A stretch of 18,176 bases of DNA from an uncultured bacterium (GTDB lineage: Bacteria; Armatimonadota; Zipacnadia; Zipacnadales; Zipacnadaceae). How positions within the stretch are numbered: the first letter of the stretch is position 1; every line of letters begins with the position of its first letter. The stretch lies in assembly GCA_937928475.1 (NCBI GenBank), contig CALFVE010000369.1:1-18176 (forward strand). The letters are read 5' to 3'. The notes under the pieces were generated by a model. That model saw only the letters and a program-made list of their open reading frames with translations. It was not told the DNA's origin and made no database searches. Shown piece by piece: positions 11,005 through 18,176 of this stretch. Made by a program: the position numbers and the translations under genes.

Positions 11005-12651
11005 ATGCCCACCACTGCGCCCCAACCTGGGCGGTTCCCTCCTTCGCTCCTCCCGGCGCTGGTCTGCGGCCTGGCGCTGGCCCTCCGTCTCCCCGGCCTG
11101 ACCTGGGGGTTGCCTGATCCGACCCACCTCTTCTCCTACCATCCCGACGAGTATCACTCCCTGCGCGGGCTGCTGTCCCTGGTTCTGGCCGGTGACCTCA
11201 ACCCGCACTTTTTCAACTACGGCAGCCTCTATCTCTACCTGGTGATCGTCGCCGTGCTGCTGCTTCACCCCGGGGCGGCGCTGAGCGCCTGGGGGGAGCA
11301 GATTCTGACCGGCCAGGCTGGGCCGCTCCTGCGGGCCTGGACGCTAGACGCGCGCCTAGTCAGCGTGCTCACTTCGGTGCTGACGGTGTACGCGGTCTAC
11401 CTGTTAGGCCGGCGCCTCATGGATCACGGCGGGGGGCTGTCGTCTGCGCTGCTGCTGGCCGTGGTCCCCCTGGCGGTGCTCCTGGCACACTACGGGACAG
11501 TTGAGGCCACGCAGGCGCTGTTCATCACCCTCTCGCTCTACTTCTGCGTGTTGCTCTTCGATCGGCCGGGAGGTCGCGTCCTCGTCTGGGCCGGAGCGTG
11601 CGCGGGACTGGCGGCCTCCGCCAAGTACAACGGCGGCCTGGTGCTGGTGGCCCCGCTGCTCGCGGCTGTACTTGCCCCCGAACCGGAGGGTAGGCGCCGG
11701 ACTGTGGTCGGGGTCGCTGGCCGGATCGCCGTCGTGCTAGGCTCGGCGGCGTTGGCCTTTGCGCTGACTTCTCCCTATACCTTCCTCGCCTGGGGAGAGG
11801 CGCAGCGAGACCTGGCTTTCGAGATCAGGCATATGCGCCTGGGCGAAGGACTGCCCCTGGTCGCCGATCCGAGCGGCTTCTCCTATCATCTCCGACATCT
11901 GCTTGCCCCGGGTCTGGGGCCGGCGCTGCTGCTCGCCATGGCAGGCGCGGGGTGGGTGGTATACCGCCGCGAGCGCCGCTGGTATCCGTTGCTGCTTTTC
12001 GCAGTGCTGTGGCTGATTACGATCTCACTTGCCAAGGTGCGCTACCCCCGATATGAACTGGCGCTGTTGCCGCCGCTGGTCTTGCTGGCCGTGGCGCCGC
12101 TAGGCTTCCTGCGACGCGGGCGCAGGGCCTGGGGCATTGCTCTCGGAATCTGTCTCGTCGCGGCACTAGGCTGGAGTGTGCAGGTCAGCCGCGGTCTGCA
12201 AGGGCCGCGACCGCAGGACCTGGCCCGGGAGCATCTCCTACGCGTCACCCAGCCGGGGCAGTCGGTGGGGTATGTCAATGATCCCTGGTTTGCCGACCCG
12301 CCGGTGGACTACCTCAACGGGGGCACGGTTCTGCGAAGCCTCCCACTTTGGCGGGGCTACTTGCGCCCGGAGCGGGAGGCGGTGGTCTCCGGCCTGGGCA
12401 TGCCTACCGGCCCGGCGGGGGAGACCCCCAAGGCGTTCGTTACCACCGACTTCGCGGTCGGCGAAGGCCTCCGGGCGGGCGATGCCGCCACGGTCGAGTT
12501 CATGTCACGCCTGGCCGCGCAGTACGGGCCGGGCAACCCGGAGGCTGCCTTCGGCGGGCCGCCGCTCTCGCTGGTGCCCTGGCCACTAGGTCCTGACTGG
12601 CGCTATCCTTGGCCTCAGGTCTTGATCTGGCAAATGAGGGGAACCCGATGA
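11005..12651 (+). CDS. Polytopic GT39/PMT-like membrane glycosyltransferase
   Basis: 548 residues with about ten hydrophobic helices. The first helix is followed by an extracytoplasmic loop with FSYHPDEYHSL (Asp48-Glu49), the catalytic acidic motif of the PMT/ArnT/RgtA-D superfamily, and then NPHFFNYGSLYLYLV, a segment common in this group of uncharacterised GT39-like proteins. A soluble C-terminal portion (from about residue 395) contains a few aromatic-rich stretches. Such enzymes transfer a sugar from a polyprenyl-phosphate donor to protein, lipid or cell-wall acceptors outside the membrane; the acceptor is unknown here. It lies 94 bases after trpS and its stop overlaps the next ATG (ATGA at 12648-12651), so the secreted FG-GAP protein could be co-produced with it and might even be a substrate (inference). 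Confidence 0.88.
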   Translation: MPTTAPQPGRFPPSLLPALVCGLALALRLPGLTWGLPDPTHLFSYHPDEYHSLRGLLSLVLAGDLNPHFFNYGSLYLYLVIVAVLLLHPGAALSAWGEQILTGQAGPLLRAWTLDARLVSVLTSVLTVYAVYLLGRRLMDHGGGLSSALLLAVVPLAVLLAHYGTVEATQALFITLSLYFCVLLFDRPGGRVLVWAGACAGLAASAKYNGGLVLVAPLLAAVLAPEPEGRRRTVVGVAGRIAVVLGSAALAFALTSPYTFLAWGEAQRDLAFEIRHMRLGEGLPLVADPSGFSYHLRHLLAPGLGPALLLAMAGAGWVVYRRERRWYPLLLFAVLWLITISLAKVRYPRYELALLPPLVLLAVAPLGFLRRGRRAWGIALGICLVAALGWSVQVSRGLQGPRPQDLAREHLLRVTQPGQSVGYVNDPWFADPPVDYLNGGTVLRSLPLWRGYLRPEREAVVSGLGMPTGPAGETPKAFVTTDFAVGEGLRAGDAATVEFMSRLAAQYGPGNPEAAFGGPPLSLVPWPLGPDWRYPWPQVLIWQMRGTR

Positions 12652-14582
12652 TTCTTCTTATGCAGCGCGTCATCGGTGCACTGGCAGCCGCTTGTCGCTC
12701 GCTCTTCTCCTCTCCCGCAGGGAGAGGGGGTCGGGGAGTGAAACCCGCACTGCTGATCTTTTTTCTGTCTCTGCTGCCTCTTTCTGCTTCGGCGCAATCG
12801 CTGGGCATGCTTCTCCGCGTGGGGTTGGTCCCCGGCCTGGGCGGCAGCCTCTTGCGACTGCCGGTAGGGCCGGTTACCGGCGGAGAGGGGGTGGATCTGG
12901 CCATCGTGCCCGCAGAGGGGAACGCTCCCGGCGGCCTCTTGGTGGGCTCGCAATGGGGGGACCTCATTTTCTATGCAGAGGACCCAAGTGGGGTGTATCA
13001 GCCGCCGGAGCCGTGGCTGGGCAGCGGTTCTGCGCAGTGGCATTGGCCGCCGGTGCCGCGTCAAGTGTCGCCCGAACTTGCCGATTGGGACGGCGACGGA
13101 CGCCTCGACCTGCTGCTGGGCTGGGGCAGCCTGCTATTGTGGTATCGCCGCGAGGAGGGCAGCCTGGGGGCAGGTCGTCAAGTCGAGATGACGGACGGCC
13201 GGCGCTTGGCCGAGGCCGTCAGGAGCGAGAATCCTCAGGCCGGGCACCTGGCCCCATGCGCGGGAGACTTCGACGGCGACGGTCGGCCCGATCTGCTGCT
13301 GGGCGCGGACGACGGCAGCGTCTGGTGGTGCCGCAACCAGGCCGAGGCAGGCTTCACGCCGGCCGAGCCGCAGCGCGTAGTGAGTCCTACCGGGCCGCTG
13401 CGAGCGGCCGGGGGACGAGCACGGATAAGTCTGGGCGACCTCACCGGCGATGGTCGGCCCGACCTGCTCCTGGGCAGCGCGCGTGGCGACCTCTGCTTCT
13501 ATCCAAGTATGCCCACCGGCCTGGGGCCAGCGCAGCCGCTGGTCTTCGCTGAGCCTCCCGCTTCTTCGCTCGCCGGTGCGCTGTCACCGCGCGTTGCGCC
13601 GGCGGAGGGGCGGGTGCTGCTGGGGGAGGCGAGAGGTTTGGTCCGTGCCGTGGAGGTAAGCGCCGGCGGCCGTCTGATCGACCGCGGCTATCTGCTGGCC
13701 AAGGAGGTTCCTCTCGACCTCGGCCCGGCTGCTGCTATCCAGGTGGTGGACGAGAACGGCGATGGCTACCCCGACCTGGTCGCCGGGGAGGCCTCGGGCC
13801 GAGTTACTGTCTACCGCAACGCCGGCGCTTCCGACTGGGATCTGGCGACGGGTCAGCCCCTGCGCGACGGCCGCGGCGCTCCGGTCATCGCCGAGGAGGG
13901 GTATGCCTGGCCGCTGCTCCTGGATGCCGACGGGGACCGCGACCTGGACTTGCTCCTAGGTACGGGGCGAGGGCAGATTGAACTGTGGCTTAACCAGGGA
14001 GGGCTGATTCGCGGGGCGCCGATTACCGCCGGGGCCGGGCCGATCCAGGCTGCCGGGCCGATCACTGTCGCCGCCGGCGACTGGAATGGTGACGGGAAGC
14101 CCGATCTCTTTGTGGGCTGCCGCCGGGAGCCCGCCCGCTCGGGAGAGAAGGTCGAGGTGCGCTGGGGCCAGATTGCCTTCTTCGAAAACGAGGCGCTGGG
14201 CCGGGTTGCCCTGCCTTTGTTCAACAAGGGGACGCTGCTGGATGTGTTCTGGCGCAAGGGAAACGCTGGCGGCACTCTGGGCCGCCTTCCGGACCTGGGT
14301 CTCTTCGCTCTCGCGCCGCTGCCCGCGCCGCGTGGCCTAACTCGCTTCCTGGCCCTGGGTAGCGAGGCGGCCTACCTTCTCGATTGCGAGAACCGCCCGC
14401 CGCAGTATCCCTTCTTGACCCTGACTGTGCCCGGCAACTCGCCGCCGACTGGCCTGCTCCCGGCCCTGTCCAGCGCCTGGGTAACCGCTACCCCGAGCGG
14501 CAAGCCTGCGCAGGTTCTCTGCGCACTCGGCGAGTATGGCTTTGTGTGCGTGTTCTCGGCGGAGGCATTGGGGATACGCTAG
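12648..14582 (+). CDS. Secreted FG-GAP/VCBS-repeat beta-propeller protein
   Basis: 644 residues. Six calcium-type repeats of the pattern DxDGDGxxDLLLG are visible: near residues 145 (DWDGDGRLDLLLG), 206 (DFDGDGRPDLLLG), 262 (DLTGDGRPDLLLG), 367 (DENGDGYPDLVAG), 425 (DADGDRDLDLLLG) and 477 (DWNGDGKPDLFVG). Together they suggest an integrin-like propeller. The export signal is KPALLIFFLSLLPLSASAQ (32-50). Two starts are possible: ATG 12648, in ATGA overlap with the glycosyltransferase and preceded by GAGGGG, or GTG 12738, which gives a textbook signal peptide directly. The 30 residues between them include SSPAGRGGRG, encoded by DNA that looks like a dispersed palindromic repeat. Function is unknown beyond likely surface binding or cargo display. 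Confidence 0.88.
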   Translation: MILLMQRVIGALAAACRSLFSSPAGRGGRGVKPALLIFFLSLLPLSASAQSLGMLLRVGLVPGLGGSLLRLPVGPVTGGEGVDLAIVPAEGNAPGGLLVGSQWGDLIFYAEDPSGVYQPPEPWLGSGSAQWHWPPVPRQVSPELADWDGDGRLDLLLGWGSLLLWYRREEGSLGAGRQVEMTDGRRLAEAVRSENPQAGHLAPCAGDFDGDGRPDLLLGADDGSVWWCRNQAEAGFTPAEPQRVVSPTGPLRAAGGRARISLGDLTGDGRPDLLLGSARGDLCFYPSMPTGLGPAQPLVFAEPPASSLAGALSPRVAPAEGRVLLGEARGLVRAVEVSAGGRLIDRGYLLAKEVPLDLGPAAAIQVVDENGDGYPDLVAGEASGRVTVYRNAGASDWDLATGQPLRDGRGAPVIAEEGYAWPLLLDADGDRDLDLLLGTGRGQIELWLNQGGLIRGAPITAGAGPIQAAGPITVAAGDWNGDGKPDLFVGCRREPARSGEKVEVRWGQIAFFENEALGRVALPLFNKGTLLDVFWRKGNAGGTLGRLPDLGLFALAPLPAPRGLTRFLALGSEAAYLLDCENRPPQYPFLTLTVPGNSPPTGLLPALSSAWVTATPSGKPAQVLCALGEYGFVCVFSAEALGIR

Positions 14583-14660
14583 CGGGACCTGGACGGTCTG
14601 GCCGAGAAGACCAACGGAAGTTTGGCGCACAAACCCCGCGCGCCGGAGGGTTTCATCGCC

Positions 14661-16400
14661 CTACAGATACCTCTCCAGCAAGGTCCTCTCCGCCTCCCTC
14701 GTCCAGATTCCTCCCGGCCCGAGCAGCGCGGCGACCTCGGGCAGTCTCTCCGGCAGGTCGGCCAGAGGGGTCAAGGGGAGGCCGTGAATCTGTGGGTAGA
14801 TGACGATCTTGCCGGGGAGGGCCATGTCCAGCACCGCCTGCAGGCCCGCGTGCACCGCCTCGATTCCGCCGATGCCCGCCACCGAGGCGTTGGTGTCAAT
14901 CTCCCCGCTCTCGGTCATGTGCAGGGTGGTGCGCAGGTCCTCGATGGCCGACCCGCTGGTGCCCTGGAAGCGCACTCCGCGCAGCGCCACCGGCGAGAGG
15001 TCGGTCGCCGCGATGGAACCGCGCGGGATGCCGGCGAAGATCTCCACCAGGCCATTGCTGCCGGCGAAGCGCATCGTGTCCGCGATCAGCGCCGGCACCG
15101 GCACCAGCACGTGGATGTCGTCAAAGCCCTCGGGCGCGATCTCCCGCAGGCGGGCCTCGAAAGCCTCCTGGCCCAGCGCCTGGGGGTTGAGCAGGATCAA
15201 CTCCCGCCCCCGTGCGCTGGCGACCGGGCCCAGACGCTCACGCAGCAGGGTCAGGCGCTCGTCGTCGAGGTCGCTCACCACAATGACCGCCGGGCCCTCG
15301 CTCCCCTGCGCCGCGATCTGCACGTGCATCTGCCCCATCGGCCCACCCCCACCCACGATCCAGGCCTTGCCGCCGGGAGTGAACTTGGGCGAGCGCGTCT
15401 CCCGGTAGGCAGCGGAGAGATCGCGGCTGGGGTGGCCGTAGTAGCGGGTGTAGTCATAGTGGATGCGCCCCAGGTCAATCTCCACCGACCGGGCCAAGGG
15501 CTGGTCGGTCATCAGGGTAAGAATCCCCTCGCGGGCCAGCGCGCCGGAGAGCGCCTCGACAAGCTCCGGCGGCTGCGAGCCGAGGAGGAGAATGTCATCG
15601 AAGCCCTCGGGCGATTCCTGCTCCCGAACCGTGGTGACGTTCAGTTCCGCCCGCGGCGGCGTGGCGATCACCCGTGCTCCCCATCTCTCCGCCGCTGCGC
15701 TGATCTCGGCGGTCAGGTCGGGCGGGACCTCGGTGAGTAAGATCCGCGCGGGACCTGCTCCCTCGGCCAAGGCGCCCAGGGTGTAGCCTTCGGCGCTGGA
15801 GCCGCCGATGACCCAAGCGGCGCCTCCGGCGGCGAGGGTCCGCCGAAAGTCCGTCCGGTAGGCGCAGACCACGCAGGCCCAGGGCTCGGCCAGCGCCGCC
15901 TCCGCGTACCCGGTCTCCGGCTGCATAGGGATGAGGTACACGCCGTCGTCCCCGCGCAGAATCTCGTCGCCCAGCACCACGTATTGCTCAAAGGCGCCAG
16001 GGAGCATGTAGCCGAAGGCGAGGTTCTTGCCGTGGAAATAGATGTCGGCCTGCACCACGAAGCGGTCGCCCACGCGGTACTGGCCGCGCAGGTCTTCGCC
16101 GACCTGGACGATAGTCAGGGCCACCTCATGACCGGGGACGATGGGGTCATGCGCGAGGTCCCGCCCGTACAGGCGCGGATGATCGCCACCCTGCTTTATG
16201 ATCTTGATGTCGGAGAAGCAGATGCCGGCGGCGTCAATGCGGGCGAGGAGTTGGTCCGGCCCGGGCTCGGGCACGGGAATCTCGACGGGCTTGCCGTCGC
16301 GGCCGACGTTTTCCATCCCCGCCCCATAGACGTGCCACGCTAGTTGCGTGGAGGGGATAGGGGTCTCTCCGCGATGGTAGCGGTCAAAGGCTGCGCTCAT
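14661..16400 (-). CDS. Zinc-type medium-chain dehydrogenase with two Rossmann-like modules
   Basis: 579 residues from the ATG at 16400, preceded by GGAG seven bases upstream; an in-frame ATG at 16439 is less likely. The GroES-like catalytic domain shows Cys61 in AAGICFSDIK, GHE (90-92) and AEPWACV (Glu172), the zinc ligands of sorbitol/alcohol dehydrogenases. The four-Cys structural zinc lobe is absent. A first Rossmann-like segment (AAWVIGGSSAEGYTLG, about 194-209) has a degenerate glycine loop. A second, canonical one follows (KAWIVGGGGPMGQMHVQIA, about 345-363) with the acidic VVSDLDD (374-380). Usual family length is about 350, so this looks like an internally duplicated or expanded enzyme, perhaps related to sorbose-phosphate reductase-like proteins. 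The neighbouring TIM-barrel isomerase suggests sugar or polyol metabolism. The substrate cannot be told from sequence. Confidence 0.82.
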   Translation of the reverse strand: MSAAFDRYHRGETPIPSTQLAWHVYGAGMENVGRDGKPVEIPVPEPGPDQLLARIDAAGICFSDIKIIKQGGDHPRLYGRDLAHDPIVPGHEVALTIVQVGEDLRGQYRVGDRFVVQADIYFHGKNLAFGYMLPGAFEQYVVLGDEILRGDDGVYLIPMQPETGYAEAALAEPWACVVCAYRTDFRRTLAAGGAAWVIGGSSAEGYTLGALAEGAGPARILLTEVPPDLTAEISAAAERWGARVIATPPRAELNVTTVREQESPEGFDDILLLGSQPPELVEALSGALAREGILTLMTDQPLARSVEIDLGRIHYDYTRYYGHPSRDLSAAYRETRSPKFTPGGKAWIVGGGGPMGQMHVQIAAQGSEGPAVIVVSDLDDERLTLLRERLGPVASARGRELILLNPQALGQEAFEARLREIAPEGFDDIHVLVPVPALIADTMRFAGSNGLVEIFAGIPRGSIAATDLSPVALRGVRFQGTSGSAIEDLRTTLHMTESGEIDTNASVAGIGGIEAVHAGLQAVLDMALPGKIVIYPQIHGLPLTPLADLPERLPEVAALLGPGGIWTREAERTLLERYL

Positions 16401-16639
16401 GTTTACGCTCCGTGGGTCAGGCCGCTCAGGGGGATCCACCGTTCCCCTGAGGAACCACGGCGGCGCTGGTCTGCCAGCGCCAAGTTGCGGCCGTGGAACC
16501 GGGGTCGGGAGGCTGTCGGCTCATTTCGCCTCGCCCCTCTGCTTCCTGGCAGGAGGGGCTCGTGCGGAATCCGGTCGGGAGAGTGGAAACGGGGCCGACG
16601 GCCTCGACGCAGACACTCACCCGCAAGAGCCTGGTAAGC
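16401..16639. other. Intergenic stretch without a gene
   Basis: No supported coding region. It contains a hairpin GCCCCTC (16533-16539) / GAGGGGC (16553-16559) with no T-tract and a short GTTCC/GGAAC palindrome (16441-16455). These could act as processing or termination signals after the DUF2283 gene, but the evidence is weak. Confidence 0.4.
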
Positions 16640-16879
16640 CTAGGGAACCACCCCGCTGGCCTCCGCGTGCGACTTCACCGCCGCCGCCAGCGCCTGCAGG
16701 GCGGGGGCGGCATCCGTTTCCCGAGAGGCGCCGAGGATCTCGATGCCCACAACCTCGCCGTTTTCATCGTAGTCCACGATCCGACTCACATCCTGGTTGC
16801 CGCGGCTGTGGTGCACTGCAGCGTCGCACAGGTGTATGTACAGAATGTCATGTTCAGCGTCGTATTCTAATCTCATCAT
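16640..16879 (-). CDS. DUF2283 small protein (antitoxin-like)
   Basis: 79 residues matching the DUF2283 pattern: YDAEHDILYIHL near the start, then SRIVDYDENGEVVGIEILGAS, followed by a short helical tail. DUF2283 genes very often sit next to DUF4258 genes, and the pair is widely regarded as toxin-antitoxin-like, with DUF2283 as the putative antitoxin. Here its ATG ATG start overlaps the DUF4258 stop (16876-16879), so the two are translationally coupled. GGGGGT lies just upstream. Family call is good; toxin-antitoxin activity is inference. Confidence 0.85.
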   Translation of the reverse strand: MMRLEYDAEHDILYIHLCDAAVHHSRGNQDVSRIVDYDENGEVVGIEILGASRETDAAPALQALAAAVKSHAEASGVVP

Positions 16880-17139
16880 CTACCCCCGTAGCGAGAGACG
16901 TCCTCTTCCAGAAGCACCGTCACAACGATGGGGGGATCCTCCGCGTAGTCCACCACAGCCCGAAGGAGGTGAGGCTTTCCGCCGGGGCCCCTAACAATGG
17001 ATTCACACACAGTTCTGCCCGCATAACCCTGGAACCTGTTCTGCGGGTGGGCGATCAAGTGCTCGACCTGCTCCCTCAGTATACCACGCTGACGCATGCA
17101 GCGGAGGGCACGTTCGGTGAATTCGACCTCACTACTCAT
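16876..17139 (-). CDS. DUF4258 small protein (toxin-like partner)
   Basis: 87 residues with the DUF4258 pattern: FTERALRCMRQRGILREQVEHLI at the N-terminus, a central glycine/aromatic turn, and HLLRAVVDYAEDPPIVVTVLLEED at the C-terminus. The usual TxHA opening is TERA here, so a commonly conserved His is missing, which could mean an altered or inactive member. Its ATG overlaps the isomerase stop (ATGA, 17136-17139) and its stop overlaps the DUF2283 start. Placement after a metabolic gene with overlaps on both sides is unusual for a mobile toxin-antitoxin pair. Confidence 0.82.
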   Translation of the reverse strand: MSSEVEFTERALRCMRQRGILREQVEHLIAHPQNRFQGYAGRTVCESIVRGPGGKPHLLRAVVDYAEDPPIVVTVLLEEDVSRYGGR

Positions 17140-17951
17140 TCCGCGCCCCTCTCTCCACCGCTCAACGCCTCCCCATACCCCAAACCCTCCAGATACTCAT
17201 AGTTCCACTTCTGATCCGTGTAAGGCGTGACGGTGGTGTTGTCCTGCTCCACGCAGGCCCAGCCGGAGAAGCCGGCCGCCTCCAGAATCCGCAGGCAGGC
17301 CGCGATGTCAATCCCGGCGTTGCCCTTGCCGAGCTCGCAGAAGCGCACGTGCCGGCCGCGCTCGTCCAGCACCGAGTCCTTCAGGTGGCAGTGTACCACG
17401 CGGTGCGCCCACTTTTCCAGCAGCGCCATCGGGTTGCCCCCGGCGGAGGCCATGTGCCCGAGGTCCGGGCACCAGCCGATCTCGGTCTCACTGAGGAAGC
17501 GCTCGATCTGCTCCGGCGTCTCCACCACGCAGCCGAGGTGATTGTGGAAGCCGGCGGGAATGCGCATCTCCCGCGAGAGGGCCACCATCTTCTCGCAGGC
17601 GCGCACCAGTCGCGCGAAGACCGCCTCGGGGTCAGCGCCGGGGCCGAGGTAGCCGCCCCCGACCATCAGCGCGGTGCCGCCGGTAACCTGGAGGCATTCC
17701 ATTTTGCGCCGGGCCGTCTCCAGGTCGTCAATTCCCGCGCTGAAGCAGACCAGGCGCAGGCCCAGTTCATCGCACTCACGCTTGACCGTCTCCGGGTCGG
17801 GCATCTGCTCGAAGAAGCCGCCGGTCATGTCCACGCCCACGAGGCCGGCCTTGGCGACCTCCGCGAGGACCTGCCGGTAGGAAAAGCTCGAGCCAAACTG
17901 GCTTGCATAGGCGGCCCAGCCGAAGGTCTGACAGCCGAGTTTGAGGGGCAT
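17136..17951 (-). CDS. Xylose-isomerase-like TIM-barrel sugar isomerase/epimerase
   Basis: 271 residues, normal length for the AP-endonuclease-2/xylose-isomerase-like superfamily (IolE, hydroxypyruvate isomerase and relatives). Metal and substrate motifs are visible: GFHNHLG (His136, His138), CPDLGHMASAGG (Asp163, His166), VVHCHLKDS (His187, His189, Lys191, Asp192), and WACVEQDN (Glu235, Asp237). The glutamate often found on strand 5 is not obvious; MVGGGYLGPG stands in that area. It probably isomerises, epimerises or dehydrates a sugar or inositol derivative and could work with the long dehydrogenase downstream. Its stop overlaps the DUF4258 start (ATGA). The exact substrate is unknown. Confidence 0.88.
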   Translation of the reverse strand: MPLKLGCQTFGWAAYASQFGSSFSYRQVLAEVAKAGLVGVDMTGGFFEQMPDPETVKRECDELGLRLVCFSAGIDDLETARRKMECLQVTGGTALMVGGGYLGPGADPEAVFARLVRACEKMVALSREMRIPAGFHNHLGCVVETPEQIERFLSETEIGWCPDLGHMASAGGNPMALLEKWAHRVVHCHLKDSVLDERGRHVRFCELGKGNAGIDIAACLRILEAAGFSGWACVEQDNTTVTPYTDQKWNYEYLEGLGYGEALSGGERGAE

Positions 17952-18114
17952 GAGGGGTACCGTCCTTGCTTCCCAGGGGTTCAGCGGCGGCGATAGCTTC
18001 GGCGGCCGGGGGAGGGTTACCTCCGTGACGGCGGAGACCGCCGGCGACGTTCCCTCACCGCCCGAGCCCCTGTCCCGCGACAGAGTCGCGGCACGGGAGA
18101 CCGGCCTGCAGGGC

Positions 18115-18161
18115 GGGCCGGTTTCAGGCCAGGGTATGCCTGGCCTTCAGCCGGCCCCTCC
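18115..18161. repeat. Nested-hairpin intergenic element, copy 2
   Basis: Outer arms GGGCCGG (18115-18121) and CCGGCCC (18151-18157) enclose an inner hairpin AGGCCAGG-GTATG-CCTGGCCT (18126-18146), and the element ends CCGGCCCCTCC like the copy at 656-704. The inner stem sequence differs between the two copies, yet both remain self-complementary. The rest of 17952-18176 shows no gene. Confidence 0.6.
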
Positions 18162-18176
18162 AAGGGCAGGCCGCCC

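Noticed and set aside
14622..15740. A 372-codon plus-strand open frame
   Set aside because: Antisense to the long dehydrogenase; translation is low in hydrophobic core patterns and shows no domain.
1..18176. CRISPR array, tRNA, rRNA, insertion sequence or transposase
   Set aside because: Scanned for regularly spaced long repeats, tRNA-like cloverleaf ends and transposase-like ORFs; none was seen.

Overview
The window is high-GC bacterial DNA with tightly packed genes. The coding style (many starts without a Shine-Dalgarno, GTG/TTG starts, abundant palindromic intergenic repeats, an FG-GAP propeller protein, a GT39-like membrane glycosyltransferase, a xylose-isomerase-like TIM barrel) would fit an environmental lineage such as Armatimonadota, Chloroflexota or Planctomycetota. 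No rRNA, tRNA or lineage-specific marker is present, so the organism is not identified.

Region 1 (about 1-9555, all on the minus strand) is the highlight: a long co-directional cluster that reads as a membrane-associated ubiquitin-like conjugation/deconjugation system. In transcription order it encodes a secreted, membrane-anchored trypsin-like protease (9493-8558), a small beta-grasp ubiquitin-like protein (8421-8149), a ThiF/UBA-type E1 (8152-6944), an AAA ATPase plus DUF4276 TOPRIM-like pair (6870-5072) that looks like an embedded defence cassette, a JAB/JAMM peptidase fused through a transmembrane helix to LysM (5062-4100), a second JAB peptidase (4122-3361), an E2/UBC protein with HPN and catalytic Cys (3395-2850), a protein with two RING-like treble clefs (2764-2093, with a probable frameshifted membrane tail down to 1947), a two-helix small membrane protein (1902-1669), a zinc-ribbon/RING-like/two-helix membrane protein (1519-710), and a third JAB peptidase that runs off the left edge (614 to before 1). 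A Ubl, E1, E2, RING-like candidate E3s and JAB isopeptidases are thus all present. Several of them carry a similar short acidic-hydrophobic peptide in a disordered terminus or linker, which I propose is a docking motif.

Region 2 (9494-9947) is a divergent control region. It has two good sigma70-type promoters with the same -10 hexamer, one firing left into the ubiquitin-like operon and one right into trpS. The trpS leader holds a 22-codon ORF with Trp-Gly-Trp near its end, followed by strong stem-loops, suggesting Trp-responsive attenuation.

Region 3 (9948-14582, plus strand) carries trpS, a polytopic GT39-like glycosyltransferase, and a secreted six-repeat FG-GAP/VCBS protein coupled to it by an ATGA overlap.

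Region 4 (14661-17951, minus strand) carries a xylose-isomerase-like TIM-barrel protein, a DUF4258/DUF2283 toxin-antitoxin-like pair coupled by ATGA overlaps, and an unusually long zinc-type alcohol dehydrogenase homologue with two Rossmann-like modules. Both edges of the window hold a copy of the same nested-hairpin intergenic element (656-704 and 18115-18161). All functional statements come from reading motifs by eye; no database search was run.
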